Shown: positions 1 through 4,759 of the stretch, in pieces
How positions within the stretch are numbered: the first letter of the stretch is position 1
Layout: each line of letters opens with the position of its first letter
Assembly: GCA_021795275.1 (NCBI GenBank)
Contig: JAJYPO010000140.1
Span: forward strand, 1 to 6,118
Direction: 5' to 3'
DNA: 6,118 nt
Origin: Nitrospirota bacterium
GTDB lineage: Bacteria; Nitrospirota_A; Leptospirillia; Leptospirillales; Leptospirillaceae
Program-made: the position numbers and the translations under genes
The notes under the pieces: generated by a model
Database searches by the model: none
What the model was told of the DNA's origin: nothing
What the model saw: only the letters and a program-made list of their open reading frames with translations

Positions 1-422
1 ATTTCAGGCAGCCAGGGAGTTCCTAGGCTGACTCGCAGGGAGACGTCGCCGGAGATGATTCCGGATTTCTTGACGGAGACAAAAGAATCTTTGCGGATGA
101 GATTCTGATATTTCTTCAGGATTTTCATGGAGACCTTGATCTGATTGAGCTTGGTGAAGTCAACAGAGTCCACCTCTCCGACATCGAGACCGGCCAGCTT
201 GACGGGAGTTCCGGGAACAATGCCGTAGGTCTGGTCCAGGATGGTGTAGAGGTGGAATCTCTTGTCGAACACATGCTGATGGACCCCGATTTCATAGAGT
301 CCGAAGATGAATCCGATTAAGGGAACGAGCAGAAAGATCCCCGCAAGCTGTTCGATTTTCTTTTCGTTGGCTCGATGGATGTGGTGAAGTTTCATCGTGT
401 TTTTGCCGACAATCCCTGACAT
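1..422 (-). CDS. mlaD: MlaD-like MCE-domain substrate-binding protein (C-terminus cut by window edge)
   Basis: This is the first 140 codons of an open frame that runs off the left edge. MCE/MlaD proteins are anchored in the inner membrane and form periplasmic rings that carry phospholipids between the MlaFE transporter and the outer membrane. Seen here: a charged N-terminus, one hydrophobic segment at about residues 27-43 (LAGIFLLVPLIGFIFGLYEI), then the hallmark of the MCE domain at about 66-84, YGIVPGTPVKLAGLDVGEV. A second MCE-like stretch, KKSGIISGDVSLRV, lies at about 118-131. The start is uncertain. ATG at 422 and ATG at 395 are in frame and neither has a strong ribosome site; a TGA lies in frame just upstream of 422, so no longer form is possible. 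It lies 69 bases downstream of the ATPase gene and is probably in the same operon. The family call is firm; the size of the full protein is unknown. Confidence 0.88.
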   Translation of the reverse strand, partial: MSGIVGKNTMKLHHIHRANEKKIEQLAGIFLLVPLIGFIFGLYEIGVHQHVFDKRFHLYTILDQTYGIVPGTPVKLAGLDVGEVDSVDFTKLNQIKVSMKILKKYQNLIRKDSFVSVKKSGIISGDVSLRVSLGTPWLPE

Positions 423-491
423 TTTTGTCCGGGAGGGAAGATCCCTGTCAGACTCTCCTTTTTCTTTGAGTGATCCTGATGTTGATTGTGG

Positions 492-1196
492 TTAGGACTC
501 TCTTTCTGAACTCTGATGGGTCTCTCCGGGGGCACTCAGTCCCCGGGGGGTCAGATATCCGATTTTCTTGTAAAAGGGCCCCGGCAGAATCTTTTTTCTT
601 GAAAAAAGAAGGACGGTTGTTTCTCCTTCTGACACAATTCGTTGCAGGGCATCGTTGATCCTCCTGATCCCATGGTCGTCAAGCCCTTCATAGGGGTCGT
701 CGAGGATCAGGAGATCGGGATTGTTCATGATGGCTCTGACAAAACCGACCTTCTTGATCTGGTCCGCATTCAGATCGCAGGGATAAAGATCAAGGAGGGC
801 ATGAAGTCCGAATTCCTCAAGATAGGGGTCAAGGCGCTCTTCGATCTTATGGGAGGCCAGAACATGGCCATACTTGAGCTGTAATGTCAGGTTCTGGTAA
901 ACCGTCATCCCCTGAAGGAGGATCCCCCGATCGGGAAGCAATCCGATTTTCTTTCGTATGTAGGAAAGAAGAACGGCGGGAGGATCGCCCATTTCCCGTT
1001 CAAAGAGCTGAAAACGTCCTTCCCACACGCAAAGGATTCCCAGGATCGTTTTGACAAGGGCCGATTTTCCGACGCCACTGTCTCCCATGATCAGGCAATG
1101 TTCGCCCTTATTGAGCGAAAGGGTCAGCGGAGAGATGAGCGGGAGATCCTCGTCATATCCGATGGAGGCTCCCTCAAATTCGATCAATGTCTCCAC
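492..1196 (-). CDS. mlaF: MlaF-like ABC ATPase with degenerate catalytic motifs
   Basis: 234 aa, predicted cytoplasmic ATPase partner of the MlaE permease. Its place between mlaE-like and mlaD-like genes gives the assignment. An A-loop aromatic (Tyr14) and an intact Walker A, GDSGVGKS at 38-45, are present, and the Walker B strand DLLILDDP lies at 161-168 followed by D-loop GLDD. Several other ATPase residues are not consensus. Asp167 stands where the catalytic Glu is expected. LNADQ at 142-146 replaces LSGGQ/M. Asp89 (GLLPD) replaces the Q-loop Gln (GLLFQ). Arg200 (FSRK) replaces the H-loop His (SHD). The start is GTG at 1196: an in-frame TAA lies just upstream, and AGGA sits 6 bases before it. 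The reading frame is unbroken, so this is a complete gene, not a pseudogene by frame. It may bind ATP but hydrolyse it poorly; that is inference. Confidence 0.85.
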   Translation of the reverse strand: METLIEFEGASIGYDEDLPLISPLTLSLNKGEHCLIMGDSGVGKSALVKTILGILCVWEGRFQLFEREMGDPPAVLLSYIRKKIGLLPDRGILLQGMTVYQNLTLQLKYGHVLASHKIEERLDPYLEEFGLHALLDLYPCDLNADQIKKVGFVRAIMNNPDLLILDDPYEGLDDHGIRRINDALQRIVSEGETTVLLFSRKKILPGPFYKKIGYLTPRGLSAPGETHQSSERES

Positions 1197-1202
1197 GCCG
1201 TA

Positions 1203-1206
1203 TCCT
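1203..1206 (-). promoter_or_regulatory. Ribosome binding site of the mlaF-like gene
   Basis: AGGA on the minus strand, 6 bases before the GTG at 1196. It decides the start: the frame is closed by TAA a few codons upstream, and a nearby ATG at 1212 is out of frame. Confidence 0.6.
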
Positions 1207-1245
1207 GTCCATTAAGACTCCGGTATCTCCCCATCTGATGTCTCC

Positions 1246-2043
1246 CTAGGTTAAAGAGGAAAATATCAGGTAGAGGCTAAGGGCCACGGTCGAAAGCGCC
1301 AGGGCGCTCACCAGCGCCAGCCGTGTCTCCTTGGGAACCTCCCGGGCCGATCGCTTGACGCGGAGCCCATGATAGACGCTCACGGAAGAGATGATCAATC
1401 CGTAAAAGAGTCCCTCGAGAAGGGGAAGAAGAAGATCAGAAAGACGAATATTCATTTCGATCATCCGGACAAGTGTTGCCACCGGCATGGAGAGTCCCAT
1501 GAGTGCCATGGCAAATCCTCCGGCCATGGCAATGATCCCGAAATAGAAGGTCAGGGCGATCGTCGAGACGATGATCCCGATAATGTTGGGGGTGATGATG
1601 AGGTAGGAGAGATTGATTCCCAGCATTTCAATGGTGTCGAGCTCTCCGGAGACCCTCATGTTGCCGATTTCCACGGCGAGCCCCGACGTCGAGCGGGCGA
1701 TGACGATCAGGGCGGTGGCAAAGGGACCCACAATCCCGAAGATCACATGCAGGACGATCGTTCCCACAAGGTTCTGGATGCCCAGCTTGGGAAGCTCGAT
1801 TCCCGTCTCTGCAACCACCCCGGCCCCGACAAGAAGCGCCACCACGGTGATGATCGGCAGGGCACTCAGCCCTGCGGTCACGATGGCATGAAGATAGAGA
1901 TGGAGGGAGATCCTTCTGGAAAGCGTCAGTCGTATCAGATCGTGGACACTTGTCAGAATGATTTGAATCAGGTCCCGAAAATATTGGTAAAGCCTTAGGG
2001 GGCTAATGGACTCTAGAATTCCGATATCTCTTACCTCAGTCAA
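1246..2043 (-). CDS. mlaE: MlaE-family phospholipid ABC transporter permease
   Basis: 265 aa, close to the usual length of about 260 for MlaE. It is an inner-membrane permease that works with an MlaF ATPase and an MCE protein in phospholipid transport across the envelope. After an N-terminal segment predicted to lie along the membrane, hydrophobic stretches lie at about 55-77, 92-116, 145-182, 203-225 and 243-262. Family landmarks: VGPFATALIVIARSTSGLA at 105-123 (compare [20 protein letters not shown] in E. coli MlaE), VEIGNMRVSGELDTIEMLGI at 124-143 (the AEIG-M...ID-MEVMG region), and the late VSVYHGLRVKRSA region at 221-233. The start is the only candidate near the N-terminus, TTG at 2043, because TGA is in frame upstream and the next start codon (GTG, codon 55) would delete the first membrane region. 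No Shine-Dalgarno is visible; see the short leader ORF overlapping the start. It lies 32 bases after the peroxidase gene. Confidence 0.9.
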   Translation of the reverse strand: MTEVRDIGILESISPLRLYQYFRDLIQIILTSVHDLIRLTLSRRISLHLYLHAIVTAGLSALPIITVVALLVGAGVVAETGIELPKLGIQNLVGTIVLHVIFGIVGPFATALIVIARSTSGLAVEIGNMRVSGELDTIEMLGINLSYLIITPNIIGIIVSTIALTFYFGIIAMAGGFAMALMGLSMPVATLVRMIEMNIRLSDLLLPLLEGLFYGLIISSVSVYHGLRVKRSAREVPKETRLALVSALALSTVALSLYLIFSSLT

Positions 2044-2060
2044 TGAATTACATGAGACAT
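2040..2060 (-). other. Possible 6-codon leader ORF overlapping the mlaE start
   Basis: On the minus strand an ATG at 2060 opens a frame of six sense codons (MSHVIH) whose TGA overlaps the mlaE TTG as TTGA. Such an overlap could deliver ribosomes to a TTG that has no Shine-Dalgarno of its own. The leader's own ribosome site is weak, so it may be chance. Confidence 0.25.
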
Positions 2061-2075
2061 TGGATCTTCAAAAGG

Positions 2076-3086
2076 TCAGGGCTGATTTTTCTCAGAGGGG
2101 GTTTCTCCGCTCAGTGCCAGGAGAAAGTCCACAAGCTCTGTCTTTTCCTGTTTTGTCAGATGAAGGGGCTGTATGAGCGGGTCCTTCGTCTTGTAAGGCG
2201 ATTTTCCGCCCCCCTGGTCATAAAAATCCACGACTTTCCTGAGGGTCCTGAAGACCCCGTCATGCATATAGGGAGAGGTGAGCGCGACATTCCTTAACGG
2301 TGACGTTCTGAACTTTCCCATGTCGTTCGGGTCATGAGAGATCGCATAGCGACCGACATCCTTTGAAAGTGTTCCTGTCTGGGGGACCCCCAGGTTGTGA
2401 TAGGCCTGATCGGAGAGAAGGGCTCCCGAATGACAGAGAACGCAGCGGGCCTTCCCTTTGAAGAGAAGGAAGCCTTTTTGGGCACTGGGAGAAAGGGCTT
2501 TTTTGTCTCCCATCAGATATCGATCGTAGGGGGTGTTCGGCGTAACAAGTGTCCGCTCATAGGCCGCAATGGCTTCCCCGATCCGGTCAATCGAGACATC
2601 TCCCCCAAAGACCTCCCGAAAGGATTTCCGGTAAAAAGGAATCTTCCTGAGTCGGTCGACGACACTCTGGTTGGTGGGGTTTTCCATTTCGACGGGATTT
2701 GTGAGCGGTCCAATGGCCTGCTCTTCCAAGCTTCCGGCACGACCGTCCCAGAACAGGCGATCGAGATAGGCGGCATTGAGGGCTGAGGGGGCGTTTCTTC
2801 CTCCGCGCTTTCCTCCTACCCCGATCGAAACGGGACGGGGATCCGCGTATCCTGCCTTGGGCATATGACAAAAAGCGCAACTGATGGATCCGTTGACCGA
2901 AAGCTTCGGGTCAAAAAAGAGCTTTTTCCCCAGAGCGACCTTGGCCGGAGTCTGAAGGTTGGAAAGCGGGACGGGAGGGAAGGGGGGAAGCGGGACCAAG
3001 GGTTGGGCCATCACCCTCTCTGCAGTTCCCGCATTAAAGGCCAGAAAGGCTATGGTTGCGATGGAGTACACAATGTTTCTTTTCAT
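2076..3086 (-). CDS. Periplasmic di-heme cytochrome c peroxidase, CcpA/MauG family
   Basis: 336 aa from ATG at 3086. That start has AGGAG 5 bases upstream and begins a clear signal peptide (MKRN, then hydrophobic residues to about 20, with possible cleavage after VMA at 27). An ATG 18 bases further upstream has no ribosome site. The protein should reduce H2O2 (or oxidise another substrate) in the periplasm using electrons from small c-type cytochromes. Two covalent heme sites are seen, CAFCH at 70-74 and CVLCH at 215-219. By alignment from memory with Pseudomonas CCP, the inter-heme Trp (Trp113 in FWDGR) and the catalytic Gln123 and Glu133 (in NPVEM) are kept. Val90 stands exactly where the distal His71 of the N-terminal heme is expected, and Tyr289 (VDFYDQGGG) falls where the C-terminal heme's Met ligand would be. 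The conserved PYMHDG is at 272-277. Probably first gene of an operon with the Mla genes. No mau structural gene is nearby, so a true MauG role is unlikely. Confidence 0.92.
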   Translation of the reverse strand: MKRNIVYSIATIAFLAFNAGTAERVMAQPLVPLPPFPPVPLSNLQTPAKVALGKKLFFDPKLSVNGSISCAFCHMPKAGYADPRPVSIGVGGKRGGRNAPSALNAAYLDRLFWDGRAGSLEEQAIGPLTNPVEMENPTNQSVVDRLRKIPFYRKSFREVFGGDVSIDRIGEAIAAYERTLVTPNTPYDRYLMGDKKALSPSAQKGFLLFKGKARCVLCHSGALLSDQAYHNLGVPQTGTLSKDVGRYAISHDPNDMGKFRTSPLRNVALTSPYMHDGVFRTLRKVVDFYDQGGGKSPYKTKDPLIQPLHLTKQEKTELVDFLLALSGETPSEKNQP

Positions 3087-3091
3087 GGAAG

Positions 3092-3096
3092 CTCCT
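3092..3096 (-). promoter_or_regulatory. Ribosome binding site of the peroxidase gene
   Basis: AGGAG on the minus strand, 5 bases before ATG at 3086. It selects this start over the in-frame ATG at 3104. Confidence 0.75.
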
Positions 3097-3169
3097 ACAG
3101 TCATTGGCGAAGGAAAAATGCCATTGAGTATTGCCGGACCTCAACCTAAGGGTATGCCCGTCACACACT

Positions 3170-3178
3170 ATCATAACA
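3170..3178 (-). promoter_or_regulatory. Candidate extended -10 promoter for the peroxidase-mla operon
   Basis: The minus strand reads TGTTATGAT: a TG one base before a TATGAT hexamer (5 of 6 matches to TATAAT). No good -35 hexamer lies at 16-18 bases, which fits an extended -10 type. A start near 3163 would give a leader of about 77 bases. Read by eye only. Confidence 0.35.
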
Positions 3179-3238
3179 TGGAGGAATATTCTATTTTCTC
3201 AAATCAGCCTTTTCGTTGCGACAAGGCCAGCCGCAGGG

Positions 3239-3257
3239 TTCAGAGGATCCCTCTGAA
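3239..3257. repeat. Inverted repeat, 8-bp perfect arms with 3-base centre
   Basis: TTCAGAGG, ATC, CCTCTGAA. There is no T run on either side, so it is not a typical terminator. It lies upstream of the candidate promoter and could be an operator or, if transcription starts further upstream, an mRNA hairpin. Confidence 0.6.
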
Positions 3258-3291
3258 TGGTATCGGACAGCGTAACGGGATCCATCCTGAG

Positions 3292-3304
3292 ATTCTTTAA
3301 GAAT
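3292..3304. repeat. 13-base perfect palindrome
   Basis: ATTCTT, T, AAGAAT. The centre is too tight for a hairpin, so a protein-binding dyad is the more natural reading. No regulator can be named. Confidence 0.4.
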
Positions 3305-3385
3305 AGAGAATGAACGTTACCCGAGAAAGGGGGCGAGACGTGACGGAGAGCATGGTATTCCGATGATCGATTTCATCTTTGTTTT

Positions 3386-3410
3386 TATGTAGTTTACATA
3401 ATGTACATTA
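3386..3410. promoter_or_regulatory. AT-rich cluster of ATGTA/TACAT half-sites, probable operator
   Basis: Three overlapping dyads share arms. TATGTA and TACATA flank GTT at 3386-3400. TACAT and ATGTA flank one A at 3395-3405. TAATGTACATTA is a perfect 12-base palindrome at 3399-3410. Half-sites start at 3387, 3395, 3401 and 3404. It lies 45 bases beyond the antitoxin stop and about 300 bases upstream of the peroxidase start. Confidence 0.5.
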
Positions 3411-3454
3411 TTTGCGGTAAAAACGCTCAGGGCTTATAGGGTCGTGCAAAGAGA

Positions 3455-3736
3455 TCAGGAATGAACGGTCAGCTTGACGCCTAGCGCGTGCATCACCTTC
3501 ATAATTGTCTCGAAGCGAGGTTTGGAGCCGGGGGTCAGGGCTTTATAAAGACTTTCCCTCCCTAGTCCAGCTTCCCGCGCTATCTGGGTCATTCCTCGTG
3601 CTTTGGCCACATTGGACAGAGCTGCGAGGAGAAGGTCGGAATCGTTCTCCTCAAGGGTTATCGCCAAATATTCAGCGATGGCCTCCTCGCTGTCAAGATA
3701 CACCGATGGATCGAATGGAAGAACTTTTTCTTTCAT
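3455..3736 (-). CDS. higA: HigA-type antitoxin with helix-turn-helix domain
   Basis: 93 aa, the usual size of the putative addiction-module antidote family (TIGR02684 type). It should bind and neutralise the toxin encoded just upstream and repress their shared promoter. The N-terminal half (FDPSVYLDSEEAIAEYLAIT at about 8-27) is the typical toxin-facing part of this family. An XRE-like helix-turn-helix follows at about 49-68, MTQIAREAGLGRESLYKAL, then FETIMKVMHALGVKLTV to the end. Start ATG at 3736 has GGAG 6 bases upstream inside the last toxin codons. Only 3 bases separate it from the toxin stop, so the two are translationally linked. Toxin-first order is typical of higBA. Confidence 0.92.
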   Translation of the reverse strand: MKEKVLPFDPSVYLDSEEAIAEYLAITLEENDSDLLLAALSNVAKARGMTQIAREAGLGRESLYKALTPGSKPRFETIMKVMHALGVKLTVHS

Positions 3737-3739
3737 GGG

Positions 3740-4033
3740 TTACTCCAGTTTTTTAGCCAAATCCTTGGCTCGTAGGATGTCACGGTTTTGTGATGATTTA
3801 TCACCGCCGCAAAGCAAGAGAATCACCGTGTTTTCCTGACGGATGAAATACAGTCGGTATCCTGGTCCCGTATCGATTCGGATTTCCGAAATGCCCTCTC
3901 CTACCGATTTGATGTCGCCAAAATTTCCGGTCACGATTCGGTCTAGGCGAGACAGGATCCGGAGTCGTCCAGATCGATCTTTTAGAGAGGAAAACCAAAG
4001 TGCAAAAGTTTCTGTCTGAAGAACAGTGATCAT
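3740..4033 (-). CDS. higB: HigB/RelE-ParE superfamily toxin (addiction-module killer protein)
   Basis: 97 aa from ATG at 4033, matching the roughly 100-aa family of TIGR02683 type. Members of the RelE/HigB fold usually cleave mRNA at the ribosome; activity here is inferred. Seen motifs: QTETFALWFSSLKDR at about 6-20, then NFGDIKSVGEGISEIRID at 37-54, GPGYRLYF at 56-63 and LLLCGGDKSSQNRDI at 72-86, all in family order. A longer frame from TTG at 4060 exists, but family members begin just before the QTETF motif. The TTG also lies inside the probable promoter, so I prefer ATG 4033. No Shine-Dalgarno precedes this ATG, which would fit a leaderless mRNA. Frame and motifs are intact, so the module is probably functional. 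Confidence 0.92.
   Translation of the reverse strand: MITVLQTETFALWFSSLKDRSGRLRILSRLDRIVTGNFGDIKSVGEGISEIRIDTGPGYRLYFIRQENTVILLLCGGDKSSQNRDILRAKDLAKKLE
3743..3746 (-). promoter_or_regulatory. Ribosome binding site of the antitoxin gene
   Basis: GGAG lies within the final codons of the toxin gene, 6 bases before the antitoxin ATG at 3736. This arrangement favours coupled translation of toxin and antitoxin. Confidence 0.6.
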
Positions 4034-4068
4034 GAAATATGTGTATCTTACTGAATACAATAAGTCAA
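4034..4068 (-). promoter_or_regulatory. Candidate promoter of the toxin-antitoxin operon
   Basis: Minus strand: -35 TTGACT (4063-4068), 17-base spacer, weak -10 TACACA (4040-4045), then 6 bases to the toxin ATG. Transcription would begin at or next to the ATG, giving a leaderless message. The -35 is good (5 of 6); the -10 matches only 3 of 6. Confidence 0.4.
4047..4064. promoter_or_regulatory. Candidate HigA operator, 18-base imperfect palindrome
   Basis: CTTACTG, AATA, CAATAAG: arms pair at 6 of 7 positions. It covers the spacer and edge of the -35 of the candidate promoter, where an antitoxin repressor would be expected to bind. Confidence 0.45.
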
Positions 4069-4125
4069 CTTATCTCTCACATTCATCCCCCTTTTCTCCA
4101 AAGAACCGACAGTGGAGGGCTGAGC

Positions 4126-4755
4126 CTATGACCGGCCTCTCCCCGGAGAGGCAAATTGCCACCAGGATCCCCGAAGGACGCGCCGCTCTAAAGTCGAGAG
4201 ATCGACGATGGGAGAAGCCGGAAATCCCGGACGAAAGCCTCCGTCGACCAAGGCAAGCTCCGGAAAGACCTGCCGGATGGCCTCCGGGGTGGTCAGGGGC
4301 GGCTGACCCGAAGGGTTGAGGCTTGTGCCCGAGAGGGGGGCATCGAGAAAGACAAGAAACTGCCGGAGGATCGGGTCGGGAGGGACCCGGAAGGCGACCT
4401 TCCCGTTCTTGGCCATTCCCAAGGAGCATGCCAAGGGGGTGGCAGGAAGAAGAAAGGTCAGAAACTCGGGAGGATCGGTCAAAAAACGCTGCCGGCGGGG
4501 ATCCTTCGGAAGAGCGGCGAACCGGGCCACCACCCGAAGGCTTCCCGCGAGATAGAGCACGGGTTTTCCCGAAGGGCGGCCCTTGATGCGGTAAAGGCGT
4601 TGCCCGTCTTCCCTCGCCCTCCAAAGGGGGACCTCGGAGAGGGCATAGGCGTATTCTGCCGGAAAGCCCAGAACCCCTCCCTGCCTCAGCCACTGCCGGA
4701 TGGCGGTCCATCCGGGCCTCTGGGCGAGTCCAGGAAAGACGGGTGGCTCGACCAC
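4126..4755 (-). CDS. Divergent Sua5/YciO/YrdC-domain protein (TsaC-like)
   Basis: 209 aa from GTG at 4755, the usual length of short TsaC/YrdC proteins. Canonical members make threonylcarbamoyl-AMP from threonine, bicarbonate and ATP for tRNA t6A; others (YciO) act differently. Seen: QGGVLGFPAEYAYAL at about 26-39 in place of the (V/Y)PT-T-YGL motif, IKGRPSGKP at 57-65 (KxR kept), VAFRVP at 120-125, GTSLNPSG at 143-150 (SxN kept), LALVDGG at 167-173, and SPIVDL with RVLRGS near 181-197. The two threonines of the PTxT motif are Ala33 and Tyr35. The frame stays open far upstream inside purD, but similarity begins only after 4755. GTG there lies 4 bases past the purD stop with AAGGGG 7 bases ahead. 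It is probably the last gene of a purH-purD operon. Confidence 0.82.
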   Translation of the reverse strand: MVEPPVFPGLAQRPGWTAIRQWLRQGGVLGFPAEYAYALSEVPLWRAREDGQRLYRIKGRPSGKPVLYLAGSLRVVARFAALPKDPRRQRFLTDPPEFLTFLLPATPLACSLGMAKNGKVAFRVPPDPILRQFLVFLDAPLSGTSLNPSGQPPLTTPEAIRQVFPELALVDGGFRPGFPASPIVDLSTLERRVLRGSWWQFASPGRGRS

Positions 4756-4759
4756 TCCC

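Larger units (their letters stand above)
3087..3454. other. Gene-free intergenic region, 368 bases, with several dyad elements
   Basis: It separates the antitoxin gene from the peroxidase gene; both are on the minus strand. I see no convincing coding frame and no factor-independent terminator (no stem followed by a T run on the minus strand). The part near 3375-3425 is strongly AT-rich. It holds a half-site cluster (3386-3410), a 13-base palindrome (3292-3304), a 19-base hairpin-type repeat (3239-3257) and a possible promoter (3167-3178), listed separately. It probably contains the control region of the peroxidase-mla operon. Confidence 0.6.

Noticed and set aside
432..444. Small inverted repeat AGGGA / TCCCT between the ATPase and MCE genes
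   Set aside because: The 5-bp stem has no T run, and chance occurrence is likely; it is not a credible terminator.
1369..1998. A 209-codon plus-strand open frame opposite mlaE
   Set aside because: Its Asp/His/Gly-rich, low-complexity product mirrors the hydrophobic codons of the permease. No domain is visible.
3087..3104. Earlier ATG for the peroxidase (six extra residues)
   Set aside because: It has no ribosome site and would spoil the signal peptide start, while ATG 3086 has AGGAG at good spacing.
4070..4711. A 213-codon minus-strand frame overlapping the YrdC-domain gene
   Set aside because: It is a shifted frame of the same stretch and rich in Pro/Arg/Ser. Family motifs occur only in the 4126-4755 frame.
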